A DNA stretch of 64,000 nucleotides from Pseudomonas alkylphenolica (GTDB taxonomy: Bacteria > Pseudomonadota > Gammaproteobacteria > Pseudomonadales > Pseudomonadaceae). Where the stretch lies: contig NZ_JADUCM010000010.1 of NCBI RefSeq assembly GCF_016009175.1, positions 62,001-126,000 on the forward strand, in the 5' to 3' direction. The translations under genes were made by a program, and so were the position numbers. Positions 9,074-16,774 of the stretch are shown one piece after another (the first letter of the stretch is position 1; each line of letters starts with the position of its first letter). The notes under the pieces are model-generated. The model had not been told where the DNA came from. It did not search any database and saw only the letters and a list, made by a program, of their open reading frames with translations.

Positions 9074-9289
9074 ATGACTATCAAGGCGATCAATGTACGC
9101 AACCAGTTCAAGGGCACGGTCAAGGAGATCATCGAAGGGCCAGTGGTATCGGAAATCGATGTACAGACCTCGGCGGGCATTGTCACCTCGGTGATCACCA
9201 CCCGTTCGGTGCACGAGCTGGAGTTGCGCGTGGGCAGCGAAGTGATTGCTTTCGTGAAATCCACCGAGGTGTCGATCGCCAAGCTATGA
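9074..9289 (+). CDS. Molbindin (Mop), TOBE-domain molybdate-binding protein
   Basis: A 71-residue single TOBE/Mop domain: MTIKAINVRNQFKGTVKEII, then GPVVSEIDVQTSAGIVTSVITTRSV and VGSEVIAFVKSTEVSIAKL. Such proteins oligomerise and store molybdate or tungstate in the cytoplasm. The KAINVRNQFKG start and the KSTEVSI end are diagnostic. The start at 9074 follows a GAGGAAG ribosome site. The last six bases overlap the end of the convergent HTH regulator gene. mobA occurs elsewhere in the window but not in the same unit. Confidence 0.9.
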   Translation: MTIKAINVRNQFKGTVKEIIEGPVVSEIDVQTSAGIVTSVITTRSVHELELRVGSEVIAFVKSTEVSIAKL

Positions 9290-9901
9290 GGTGTTGCGGG
9301 TCAGTTGAAAGCGACACACCTGTCCACCACGCAACATGCATTCCTGATGTTGCACCTGCCCACCGCCAAGGCTGCCAATCAGCGCCAGGTCGAGCTCACA
9401 GACTTCAGGGTGAGCCTCGGCCAGCTGATGGAACACACAGTTATGAGCGACGATCTGCGCTGGGCTTCCTGAGCGAAAAAATACCTCGGCTTCGTAGCCG
9501 ACGTCCTTCATGAGACTCGCAATTTGCGGTTCATCGAGCACGGTGGCGCTCAGGTCTTCCGCCATTTTCTTACCCAGGTTACGCAACAAGGCTACCAGTG
9601 CCTCATGCCCGATGAGGCTGGCGACTTCATCGATCAGCAGGTTGGCCAGCAACTGGTAATGACGCGGGAACAGCTCCCGACCACGCGGGCTGAGCCGGTG
9701 CAACTGTTCGGGACGCCGGCCGGTGGCACGCAATTCGCCGCGCACCACCAGCCCATCCCGTTCAAGCGCCGCCAGATGCTGACGCACGGCTGTGCGCGTG
9801 ACCGACAGTTGCCTGGCCAGCTCTTCAATGCTCATACCCGCCGCTGCGTGCAGCAGGGCTGACAACAGCTCTTGTTGAGTGTGCCCCAAGCCTTCGAACA
9901 T
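9284..9901 (-). CDS. HTH transcriptional regulator with four C-terminal cysteines
   Basis: The 205-residue protein has an N-terminal winged helix (MSIEELARQLSVTRTAVRQH, wing after LVVRGELRATGRRPEQL) of the ArsR/DeoR-like group that includes SufR. Its C-terminal half holds four cysteines, spaced C-x12-C-x19-C-x7-C (HNCVFHQ, EVCELD, QECMLRGG, QVCRF). SufR-type repressors bind a 4Fe-4S cluster through similarly placed cysteines, so this is a likely redox, iron or NO sensor; the spacing differs from classical SufR. It follows a secreted helical protein gene with a 13-base gap, and their shared promoter carries a 32-base palindrome (10583-10614). Confidence 0.8.
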   Translation of the reverse strand: MFEGLGHTQQELLSALLHAAAGMSIEELARQLSVTRTAVRQHLAALERDGLVVRGELRATGRRPEQLHRLSPRGRELFPRHYQLLANLLIDEVASLIGHEALVALLRNLGKKMAEDLSATVLDEPQIASLMKDVGYEAEVFFRSGSPAQIVAHNCVFHQLAEAHPEVCELDLALIGSLGGGQVQHQECMLRGGQVCRFQLTRNTS

Positions 9902-9914
9902 CGGTTGGCTCCGT

Positions 9915-10547
9915 TCAGAACTTGTCTGGAAACTGCTTGACCAAGGCCGCAGTCAGCGCGTCGGCCAGGCCAAGAATATGCTCGCGCATCTGTTTCCAGG
10001 TGGCGGCTTCTGCCTTGTAGTCCTTTTTCCCAAGTTCGTCGATCTGGGCAATGTGGTGCCCCCCGTGAGCGGCCAGCAATGTCGTCAGCGTCGCCTCTGG
10101 CAAGTATGGGTTGGCCGTGGCGAGGAACTTGGCCAGGGCCTTGGCATTGCTGGTCAGGTCGTTGACGGCAGCCTGTTTGCCCGAGGCCGACTGGCTGACA
10201 CTGGCATCACTGTAGTGCTTGACCGCACCCCAGTGCCCGGCCAGCAGCTTGAGCAACTGATCGGCAGCCGGCTGGCCATAGAGCGGAGCAATGCTGTTGG
10301 CAATGGCAGTGGCGTTGCTGACCACCTCCTGGCTGGCGACTTCGGCTTGCTGATGATTGCCAGCCTGGTTGGCGATGGCGTAGTTGCGAATCCAGAAAAT
10401 ATGCTCCACCCACAGGTCCCGCAGGGCCAGGCGGGTGCTCAGCGCTGCAGATTCGGCGGGCGGCGGCGGGGTTTGCGCTGCGGGGCTCAGGGAAGGGAGC
10501 ACACACAAAGCTGCAAGCAGCAGCATGACTGACAGTCCGGTTTTCAT
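9915..10547 (-). CDS. Secreted helical protein, unknown
   Basis: A 210-residue protein with a signal peptide (MKTGLSVMLLLAALCVLPSL, cut near SPAAQ) and a mature part that is almost entirely helical. It contains several histidines in helix positions (WVEHIFWIRNY, LAGHWGAVKHYSD, AAHGGHHIAQID), which could bind a metal or haem. I do not recognise a family. It is the first gene of a two-gene unit with the cysteine-containing repressor, so its expression probably answers the signal read by that repressor. ATG at 10545-10547. Confidence 0.75.
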   Translation of the reverse strand: MKTGLSVMLLLAALCVLPSLSPAAQTPPPPAESAALSTRLALRDLWVEHIFWIRNYAIANQAGNHQQAEVASQEVVSNATAIANSIAPLYGQPAADQLLKLLAGHWGAVKHYSDASVSQSASGKQAAVNDLTSNAKALAKFLATANPYLPEATLTTLLAAHGGHHIAQIDELGKKDYKAEAATWKQMREHILGLADALTAALVKQFPDKF

Positions 10548-10582
10548 GGCAGTACCCTCGGCGGGTGAAGTGGCCTACAGAG

Positions 10583-10614
10583 TCAATTACAGCATAAAAA
10601 TATGCCGTAATTGA
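10583..10614. promoter_or_regulatory. 32-base palindromic operator candidate
   Basis: Arms 10583-10596 (TCAATTACAGCATA) and 10601-10614 are complementary at 13 of 14 positions around a four-A spacer. The palindrome lies 36 bases upstream of the secreted-protein start, where the promoter is expected, and is the most extended symmetric site in the window. The best candidate ligand is the repressor encoded at 9284-9901, which would then control itself. Confidence 0.6.
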
Positions 10615-10734
10615 TTCTGGCGCCGAACGGTCATGGCGGCGTGATGATTGATACACACGTCGCTGGCAAGGATGCGATCCCCCCCTCTGTGCCATTATGC
10701 TGTTGCGAAATATTACAAGGGTGGGTAGGGGACA

Positions 10735-11634
10735 ATGCCATTAAAGGACTTGCTGTTGGCACTCGTGGTAATCGTCGCGTGGGGGCTCAATTTCGTTGTC
10801 ATCAAGGTCGGCCTCGATGGCCTGCCGCCCATGCTCCTGGGTGCTCTGCGATTTGCCCTGGTGGCCCTGCCGGCGGTGTTCCTGATCAAGCGCCCGCAGT
10901 TGCCATGGCGCTGGTTGATTGCCTATGGGGCGACCATTTCCCTGGGCCAGTTCGCCTTTCTCTTCGAGGCCATGCACAACGGCATGCCACCGGGGCTGGC
11001 GTCGTTGGTGCTGCAGTCCCAGGCGTTTTTTACCCTGTTTTTCGCCGCGCTGTTTCTCGGTGAGCGGCTGCGCGCCGCGAGTGTCTCGGGGTTAATGGTG
11101 GCGGCGGCGGGGCTGGCGCTGATCGGCAGCGAAAACAGTGCCAGCGTGCCGTTCTTCGCCTTGGTCCTGACCCTGTGCGCGGCGTCGATGTGGGCCATGG
11201 GCAACATCATCACGCGGCGCTTTGGCTCGGTTGACCTGGTGGCGCTGGTGATCTGGGGAGCGCTGATTCCGCCGCTACCTTTTCTTGCGCTGTCCTGGTG
11301 GCTGGAAGGCCCGGCACTGATTGAAAGCTCGCTGCGCGGCATTGGCTGGAATTCGATCCTGGCGTTGGCTTACCTGGCGTTCATCGCCACCTTGCTCGGC
11401 TACAGCTTGTGGGGTTCGTTGCTGTCACGCTACCCGGCGGGGAAAGTTGCACCGTTCTCGCTGCTGGTGCCGGTGGTGGGCTTGAGCTCTGCAGCGTTGC
11501 TCCTTGATGAGCGCCTGACGGCGCTGCAGGGCTGGGGAGCGTTGCTGGTGATGGCCGGGCTGTTGATCAACGTGTTCGGTTCGCGCCTTGTCCGGTTTGT
11601 ACGCCCGCAGGCCGTGGATGAGGGCAACGCCTGA
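10735..11634 (+). CDS. EamA-family transporter (amino-acid metabolite exporter type)
   Basis: A 299-residue, ten-helix transporter made of two EamA/DMT repeats (first: VVIVAWGLNFVVIKVGLDGL; second: MWAMGNIITRRFGSVDLVAL). It resembles the E. coli EamA (YdeD) exporter of O-acetylserine and cysteine. Strong similarity to the family lies in PPMLLGALRFALVALPAVFL and the final LLDERLTALQGWGALLVMAGL. The ATG at 10735 is preceded by a weak ribosome site. Stand-alone gene; substrate not determinable here. Confidence 0.88.
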   Translation: MPLKDLLLALVVIVAWGLNFVVIKVGLDGLPPMLLGALRFALVALPAVFLIKRPQLPWRWLIAYGATISLGQFAFLFEAMHNGMPPGLASLVLQSQAFFTLFFAALFLGERLRAASVSGLMVAAAGLALIGSENSASVPFFALVLTLCAASMWAMGNIITRRFGSVDLVALVIWGALIPPLPFLALSWWLEGPALIESSLRGIGWNSILALAYLAFIATLLGYSLWGSLLSRYPAGKVAPFSLLVPVVGLSSAALLLDERLTALQGWGALLVMAGLLINVFGSRLVRFVRPQAVDEGNA

Positions 11635-11703
11635 TTTGCTACCATGGCCGCTTTTGTCCGCCGGCCTTTACGGCGACGAACGTTATCAGCGCGGGAGAGC
11701 ACG

Positions 11704-12024
11704 ATGATCATCACCACCACCGGCACCATCGAAGGTCGCCAGATTGCGGCTTATCTTGACGTGGTCAGCGCCGAATCGGTTCAGGGGATCAATGTGGTGC
11801 GCGACGTGTTTACCCGCTTTCGCGATGTATTCGGCGGTCGCTCGCAAACCCTGGAAAGCGCCTTGAAAGAAGCCCGCAGCCAGGCCACCGAAGAGATCAA
11901 GGCGCGGGCGCGCAGCCTGCAGGCCGACGCGATTGTCGGGCTGGACTACGAAATCAGCATGCCATCCGCTGCTGGCGGGATGGTCGTGGTGTTCGTCACA
12001 GGTACGGCCGTGAAGCTCAGGTAA
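11704..12024 (+). CDS. YbjQ-family (UPF0145) protein
   Basis: The 106-residue protein matches the YbjQ/UPF0145 family: MIITTTGTIEGRQIAAYLDV, VRDVFTRFRDVFGGRS, TEEIKARARSLQADAIVGLD and the end MVVVFVTGTAVKL. Family members form pentamers; the function is not established. The start at 11704 follows a CGGGAGAGC ribosome site. A strong terminator follows at 12045. Confidence 0.9.
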   Translation: MIITTTGTIEGRQIAAYLDVVSAESVQGINVVRDVFTRFRDVFGGRSQTLESALKEARSQATEEIKARARSLQADAIVGLDYEISMPSAAGGMVVVFVTGTAVKLR

Positions 12025-12044
12025 GCCCGCAGGTGCGACAAAAT

Positions 12045-12070
12045 AGCCCGGCCATTGGTCGGGCTTTTTT
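12045..12070 (+). terminator. Rho-independent terminator after ybjQ-like gene
   Basis: Stem AGCCCG/CGGGCT with an inner CCA/TGG extension, followed by a run of six T. It lies 20 bases after the stop codon. Confidence 0.85.
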
Positions 12071-12186
12071 GTTTTCGTCTGAGCGGTCCGTAAATGACCG
12101 GCTAGTCTGAAAATCACTTGGTCGGTGCTTGTCTGGGCAATCCAGCTGGTTGCCGGTACCGACCTGACATCAGCAGGAGCCAGGAC

Positions 12187-12375
12187 ATGAGTGAAGGTTA
12201 CGTTGAGGACAACGGCGACGAATTTCCCATCAACAGTCAGGTGCGGTGTGGTCAGGCGGCGTTCCGCCTGGGCTTTGCCCACATGACCCTGGACGACTCC
12301 GACCAGGCCAGGCCAAGCCATCTGCAGCGCGTCAAGAAGGGGCGATTCATGCCCAGGATTCCTGTGAAAAAGTGA
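12187..12375 (+). CDS. Small hypothetical protein
   Basis: A 62-residue protein, MSEGYVEDNGDEFPINSQVR then CGQAAFRLGFAHMTLDDSDQ and a basic tail (RVKKGRFMPRIPVKK). No family recognised. The AGGAG site at 12174 and a terminator 15 bases after the stop support a real gene. An upstream in-frame GTG would lengthen it by 23 residues but has no ribosome site. Confidence 0.6.
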   Translation: MSEGYVEDNGDEFPINSQVRCGQAAFRLGFAHMTLDDSDQARPSHLQRVKKGRFMPRIPVKK

Positions 12376-12389
12376 ACCCGTTCTCATCA

Positions 12390-12416
12390 CCCCGCCGCAA
12401 AAGGCGGGGTTTTTTA
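12390..12416 (+). terminator. Rho-independent terminator
   Basis: Stem CCCCGCC/GGCGGGG with loop GCAAAA, followed by six T. Confidence 0.9.
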
Positions 12417-12516
12417 TGCATTGCTTGACCTTGCTCAACGCTTGCGACGCGGGCGCTCGCCTGAATCGCACTTGTATGCGTTACTTGTCCGGCTGTTATC
12501 AATTCAGGGGGTAATG

Positions 12517-12819
12517 ATGCGCATCAGGGAAGAGATATACTGGCAATGGGCGGACGCGCAACTGCACAGCCGCAGCCACGACGAACAACTCAGTGACGGC
12601 ACCAGCATCGATGTGCAGGTCAGGCTGTCACGTACAGGCGCCACGCAACTGTTCCTGGGGGTGTATTCAGGTGCAGGCAAGGCGATGGTGGAGGAGTATT
12701 ACCAGAACCGTCCGGGTGAAACCATGACCCGGGCGATGGTCTGGGGCGTCGACCGCGCCAGGGCGCTGCTGACGGGTGACTTTCCCCTGACCGAGGCCCC
12801 GCTACGGCGTCAGGCCTGA
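12517..12819 (+). CDS. Hypothetical protein
   Basis: A 100-residue soluble protein (MRIREEIYWQWADAQLHSRS ... LLTGDFPLTEAPLRRQA). The start at 12517 is placed five bases after an AGGGGG ribosome site; an ATG immediately before is too close to it. A central beta-rich stretch (TSIDVQVRLSRTGATQLFLG) precedes helices. No family recognised. Its 3' end overlaps the convergent globin gene by ten bases. Confidence 0.6.
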   Translation: MRIREEIYWQWADAQLHSRSHDEQLSDGTSIDVQVRLSRTGATQLFLGVYSGAGKAMVEEYYQNRPGETMTRAMVWGVDRARALLTGDFPLTEAPLRRQA

Positions 12820-13232
12820 GCGTGGCGGTTGCGGCTGGCCTGGACAATGCGCTGGGCCGGTACGCGCAACTGGCTCAACAGGTAGTCGGCAAATGCGGGT
12901 GAGTAGCCTTGCAGGGTAATGGCCTGCGCCATGCAGTTCAGCCAGATTTCGCTGTGGGATTCATCGATTGGCCAGCGCGCATGGAAGGCCGGAATGGCAA
13001 TCGAACCGTAACGCTCGCTGAACAGCGACGGGCCGCCAAGCCAGCCACTTAGAAAACAGGCCAGCTTGTCCCGGGAAAGCTCAAGATTGGCCGGGTGCAT
13101 CTGACGCACCGCGTGCGCTTCTTCGGACTGATCCATCAACCGGTAGAAATCATCGACCAGACGACGCAGGCCGTCGATGCCGCCGGCTGCCTGGTAGGAG
13201 GCATCGCCAGTGCCGAAAGCTGGACTGTTCAT
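12810..13232 (-). CDS. Group II truncated haemoglobin
   Basis: The 140-residue protein is a truncated globin of group II: GGIDGLRRLVDDFYRLMDQS, SRDKLACFLSGWLGGPSLFS and the proximal-histidine region FHARWPIDESHSEIWLNCMA, with the conserved Trp of this group. Group II globins bind O2 or NO and act in NO detoxification or as peroxidases. The LGGP-LF-YG signature is clear. It is transcribed alone towards 12517-12819. Confidence 0.9.
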   Translation of the reverse strand: MNSPAFGTGDASYQAAGGIDGLRRLVDDFYRLMDQSEEAHAVRQMHPANLELSRDKLACFLSGWLGGPSLFSERYGSIAIPAFHARWPIDESHSEIWLNCMAQAITLQGYSPAFADYLLSQLRVPAQRIVQASRNRHAQA

Positions 13233-13282
13233 GGCTTGACCCTTGACTGAAAGCGCTAGTGTAAACGGGCAGGGCAGAAATG

Positions 13283-13314
13283 AAAAAACCCGATCCTGGC
13301 GGATCGGGTTTTGT
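13283..13314. terminator. Bidirectional Rho-independent terminator
   Basis: Stem CCCGATCC/GGATCGGG with loop TGGC, flanked by six A on the left and TTTT on the right, so it can end transcription in either direction. It lies 33 bases past the end of the minus-strand gene at 13347. Confidence 0.85.
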
Positions 13315-13346
13315 TGTCACAAGGTACCGGCTTGCGTTTCAAGCAC

Positions 13347-13679
13347 TCAGCAGAGGCGGTCGATTACCGCGACGCCGGGCTTGTTTTGCAGCGTTGCCCA
13401 TTCGTGTTGCAGGGTTTGCAGTACACGCTCGACGTACTGGGTGTCGGCGGCGGCTTTCTTGCCGACATAGCCCTGGCCTCGACGGTACATCTTCAACCGG
13501 GCGCGCATGTTCGGGGTGTGCTGCTCGAACTGCGCTTCATCGGTGAGTGGCCCCAGGCTGTCCAGGCGAACTTCGCCCGCTTCGCAAACCCAGAGAATGT
13601 GGCTGTCGAGTGTGTCGCGGCGCGCGGCGAACAGCCGGGCCAGTTCGTCAACAGTCGGTTGATTGTTCAGATTCATCAT
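13347..13679 (-). CDS. Hypothetical protein
   Basis: A 110-residue soluble helical protein (MMNLNNQPTVDELARLFAAR, ending WATLQNKPGVAVIDRLC). The start follows an AGGGGG ribosome site; the second ATG (13676) is equally possible. It has its own terminator. I do not recognise a family. Confidence 0.65.
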   Translation of the reverse strand: MMNLNNQPTVDELARLFAARRDTLDSHILWVCEAGEVRLDSLGPLTDEAQFEQHTPNMRARLKMYRRGQGYVGKKAAADTQYVERVLQTLQHEWATLQNKPGVAVIDRLC

Positions 13680-14040
13680 AAAGCCCCCTTGACCATTCGT
13701 AGTTGAGTAAAACTCGGCGCACGTCATGTAGCGTTGAAATACAGCTGCTACAGCAGCGTCACAACTGGGGGCTTTTACCTGCTGCCTTTTGGGCAGTACC
13801 CATCCGCATACAGCTCCTGGATCCTTCGAGCTGCCTGGAACACCCTTGCCAGTGCCTCCGATCGGGGAGACAGCCTCATCATGCAAGGACCGATGAACGG
13901 CGTCAACAGGTTTTGTAGTGATTTTTTTTAGGCACTACATATTGTCTGACAATGCGTGCTTTGCTTGTGTTGATGCGTATCAGTTCTTACGCCCGGGAAG
14001 TGGTCGATCATCACTCCACATGCACCGCAGGGAGATGTTC
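13680..14040. other. Intergenic region upstream of the anion transporter
   Basis: 361 bases without a convincing gene. It holds promoters for the divergent genes and a 13-base perfect palindrome at 13941-13953. The reading frame of the transporter is open through it, but without ribosome site or family similarity. Confidence 0.5.
13941..13953. promoter_or_regulatory. FadR/GntR-type operator candidate
   Basis: The perfect palindrome ATTGTCTGACAAT contains TTGTCTGACAA, which fits exactly the TNGTNNNACNA consensus of FadR-subfamily GntR regulators. It lies 88 bases upstream of the transporter start. No GntR-family regulator is encoded nearby. Confidence 0.5.
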
Positions 14041-15531
14041 ATGAGTTCATCGGTAAACGCACCGGAAGCGCAAACCAACCGCGTGAAAATTCCATTGGGG
14101 CTATGGGTGGGTGTCGCCGTCATGATCGGCGTGTTGCTGTTGCCACTGCCGCCAGACCTGCCGGTGGCCGGCCACCGCGTGCTGGCGATCCTGGCGTTTG
14201 CGGTGGTGGTGTGGATCACCGAGGCGGTGTCCTACGAAGCGAGTGCGATCATGATCACCTCGCTGATGGCCTTTCTACTTGGTACCGCGCCGACAGTGGC
14301 CGACCCCTCGGTGACCTACGGTTCGTCTGCAGCTATCAGCCTGGCGCTGACCGGGTTCTCCAACAGTGCCCTGGCGCTGGTGGTGGGTGCCTTGTTCATC
14401 GCGGCGGCCATGACCCATACCGGGCTGGACCGACGTATCGCCCTGGTCACGCTGAACAGTATCGGTGTCAGCACCCGGCGGATCTTGCTCGGTGCCGTGG
14501 CGGTGACCATCCTGCTCAGCCTCGTGGTACCCAGTGCCACGGCCCGCAGTGCCTGTGTCGTGCCGATCATGATGGGGGTGATAGCCGCTTTCGGCGTCGA
14601 CAAGCGCTCCAATATCGCCGCCGGGATCATGATCATCGTCGCGCAGGGCACCAGTATCTGGAACATCGGTATTCAGACCGCAGCTGCGCAAAACCTGCTG
14701 ACCGTGGGTTTCATGGACAAAATGCTGGGCGCCCGGGTGTCGTGGATCGACTGGCTGATTGCCGGGGCGCCCTGGGCCGTGATCATGTCGGCGGTGCTGA
14801 TTTTCATCGTGCTCAAGCTGCTACCACCTGAGAGCGACAGCATTCCCGGCGGCAAGGCTGCCGTGAGCGCGACCCTGACGGAACTCGGGCCCATGAGCGG
14901 GGCGCAGAAACGCCTGCTCGCTGTCTCGGTGCTGTTGCTGCTGGCGTGGGCCACCGAGGGCAAGCTGCATCGCTTCGACACCACTACCACCACCTATGCC
15001 GGGCTGGTGATCCTGTTGATGCCGCGCATCGGGGTGATGACCTGGAAAGACGTGCAGGCGAGGATTCCCTGGGGCACGGTGATTGTCTTCGGGGTCGGTA
15101 TCAGCCTGGGTACAACCTTGCTGACCACACAGGCGGGGCAATGGCTGGGCGCGCAGGTGGTGGCCCACACCGGGCTGGATCAGTTGGGCACGCTGGGGGT
15201 GTTCTCGATCCTGGCGGCGTTCCTGATCCTGATCCACCTGGGCTTTGCCAGTGCCACGGCGCTGACCTCGGCGCTGCTGCCGATCCTGATCGCCGTGTTG
15301 CAAACCTTGCCGGGTGACTTCAGTCGACTGGGCATGACTATGGCTTTGGGCTTCGTGGTCAGCTATGGCTTTATTCTGCCGATCAATGCGCCGCAGAACA
15401 TGGTGTGCCTGGGGACCGAAACCTTCAACGCCAAGCAGTTCGCGCGCGTAGGCATTCTGGTGACCGTGGTGGGTTACCTGCTGATGCTGGTGTTTGCGGC
15501 AACCTGGTGGCACTGGCTGGGCTGGATGTAG
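14041..15531 (+). CDS. DASS-family (SLC13) anion:sodium symporter
   Basis: A 496-residue inner-membrane transporter with about twelve helices. It carries the divalent anion:Na+ symporter signature near the C terminus (SYGFILPINAPQNMVCLGT) and the N-terminal half-repeat features (WITEAVSYEASAIMITSLMA, SATARSACVVPIMMGVI). The family imports dicarboxylates, tricarboxylates or sulfonates with sodium. The ATG at 14041 follows a GGGAGA site; ATG 14035 is an alternative. The neighbouring XRE-cupin regulator and the FadR-type operator are candidate controllers. Substrate unknown. Confidence 0.88.
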   Translation: MSSSVNAPEAQTNRVKIPLGLWVGVAVMIGVLLLPLPPDLPVAGHRVLAILAFAVVVWITEAVSYEASAIMITSLMAFLLGTAPTVADPSVTYGSSAAISLALTGFSNSALALVVGALFIAAAMTHTGLDRRIALVTLNSIGVSTRRILLGAVAVTILLSLVVPSATARSACVVPIMMGVIAAFGVDKRSNIAAGIMIIVAQGTSIWNIGIQTAAAQNLLTVGFMDKMLGARVSWIDWLIAGAPWAVIMSAVLIFIVLKLLPPESDSIPGGKAAVSATLTELGPMSGAQKRLLAVSVLLLLAWATEGKLHRFDTTTTTYAGLVILLMPRIGVMTWKDVQARIPWGTVIVFGVGISLGTTLLTTQAGQWLGAQVVAHTGLDQLGTLGVFSILAAFLILIHLGFASATALTSALLPILIAVLQTLPGDFSRLGMTMALGFVVSYGFILPINAPQNMVCLGTETFNAKQFARVGILVTVVGYLLMLVFAATWWHWLGWM

Positions 15532-15540
15532 CGCCAACGC

Positions 15541-15572
15541 AAAAAACCGCGCCTGCTGAGGCAGGCGCGTTT
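15541..15572. terminator. Bidirectional Rho-independent terminator
   Basis: Stem CGCGCCTGC/GCAGGCGCG with a four-base loop, six A before and TTT after. It lies between the convergent transporter and XRE-regulator genes and can serve both. Confidence 0.8.
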
Positions 15573-15600
15573 GTCGTGAAGCGGGTGTCCGGGGTTGGCG

Positions 15601-16149
15601 CTAGAAGTTCGCCGGGGTGTTGGCGCTGATGATTTCTGCTTCATCCTGGCCAATGTTCTTGAAACTGTGGGGCAGGGTAGTGGGAAAGTAGTAGCCGTCA
15701 CCCGAGTTGAGGATGCTGACCTGGCCGTCAACCCGCAGCTCGATGGTGCCGCGGGTGACCAAGCCGCACTCTTCACCTTCGGAGTGCACGATCGGCTCGT
15801 CGCCCGAGTCGGCACCGGGTGCATAGAGCTCGCGCAGCATACGCATCTGCCGACCTTCGACGCTGGCGCCGACCAGCAGCATGCGCAGACCGCTGTTACC
15901 CAGGTCTGGCTGTTCGGTCGAGCGGAACACGAAACGTTCTTCGCGGATCGGCTCGTCGAAGCTGAAGAACTCCGCCAGGGACATGGGAATGCCTTCAAGC
16001 AGCTTTTTCAGGGAACTGACCGAGGGGCTGACGCGATTCTGCTCGATCTGGGAAATCGTCGAGTTAGTCAGCCCACTACGGCGGGCCAGCTCCCGCTGGG
16101 AGAGTTTGTTGCGTTCACGCACCAGTTTGAGTCGTGTCCCCGTGTCCAT
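15601..16149 (-). CDS. XRE-family regulator with cupin domain (PuuR/PauR-like)
   Basis: The 182-residue protein has an N-terminal HTH (LKLVRERNKLSQRELARRSG, TNSTISQIEQNRVSPSVSSL; residues 7-62) and a C-terminal cupin (HSEGEECGLVTRGTIELRV, GDGYYFPTTLPHSFKNIG). Organisation and length match PuuR and Pseudomonas PauR, which sense polyamines, but no polyamine gene is adjacent, so this may be a paralogue with another ligand. The start MDTGTRLKLVRER (16147-16149) fits the family. A palindrome at 16165-16176 in its leader is a candidate self-operator. Confidence 0.85.
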   Translation of the reverse strand: MDTGTRLKLVRERNKLSQRELARRSGLTNSTISQIEQNRVSPSVSSLKKLLEGIPMSLAEFFSFDEPIREERFVFRSTEQPDLGNSGLRMLLVGASVEGRQMRMLRELYAPGADSGDEPIVHSEGEECGLVTRGTIELRVDGQVSILNSGDGYYFPTTLPHSFKNIGQDEAEIISANTPANF

Positions 16150-16164
16150 AGCCGCCTTATAAGT

Positions 16165-16176
16165 CAAAAATTTTTG
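16165..16176. promoter_or_regulatory. Palindrome in the XRE-cupin gene leader
   Basis: Perfect 12-base palindrome CAAAAATTTTTG, 16 bases upstream of the regulator start. It could be an autoregulatory operator; low sequence complexity limits confidence. Confidence 0.3.
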
Positions 16177-16219
16177 GCGAAGCATTAAAGCACATTCTGC
16201 AACGCTTTAGCGGTCCGCC

Positions 16220-16774
16220 TTACTCTTTGGCTTCCGATGGTTGGCGCCGGATCGGGCCAGGCCACATGCTGCGTAATACGCCATCACGGCGTATCAGCGC
16301 ATGCACCAGCGCTGCACCCAAATGCACCAGCACGGTTGCGAACAGCAGATAGGCCAGCCAGCCATGGGCCCGGCGCAACACAGCATATAGCTGCAAATCA
16401 TGCGGCAGCAGCGCGGGCAGTTGCAGCGGCAGGGGGTAACCACCGGCCGAGAGCATGCCCCAGCCAATCAGCGGCATGGCCAGCATCAAGGCATACAGCA
16501 GCAGGTGCGAGGCGCCAGCGGCCAGGCGTTGCAGGGGCGGCAGGTCGGCGGGCAAGGGTGGGTGAGGCAGCGTCAGGCGCAGGATGATGCGTACCAGCAC
16601 CAGCAGCAGCAACGCCAGGCCGATCGCCTTGTGAGCACTGATCTGCAGGGTATGACGTGGCGACAGGTCGGCGATCATGCTCACCCCGACAAACAGCATG
16701 GCGATGATCAGTACCGCCATTAACCAGTGCAGCAGGCGCGCAAGGGGATGAAAGGCAACAGGTGCGGGCTTCAT
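16220..16774 (-). CDS. Cytochrome b561
   Basis: A 184-residue four-helix di-haem cytochrome b561 (FHPLARLLHWLMAVLIIAML, ISAHKAIGLALLLLVLVRII, RRAHGWLAYLLFATVLVHLG), with the expected helix-borne histidines. Its ATG overlaps the stop of the catalase-like gene by four bases (ATGA), so both are one translationally coupled unit. It probably supplies quinol-derived electrons to the membrane-anchored haem peroxidase encoded upstream. Confidence 0.9.
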   Translation of the reverse strand: MKPAPVAFHPLARLLHWLMAVLIIAMLFVGVSMIADLSPRHTLQISAHKAIGLALLLLVLVRIILRLTLPHPPLPADLPPLQRLAAGASHLLLYALMLAMPLIGWGMLSAGGYPLPLQLPALLPHDLQLYAVLRRAHGWLAYLLFATVLVHLGAALVHALIRRDGVLRSMWPGPIRRQPSEAKE

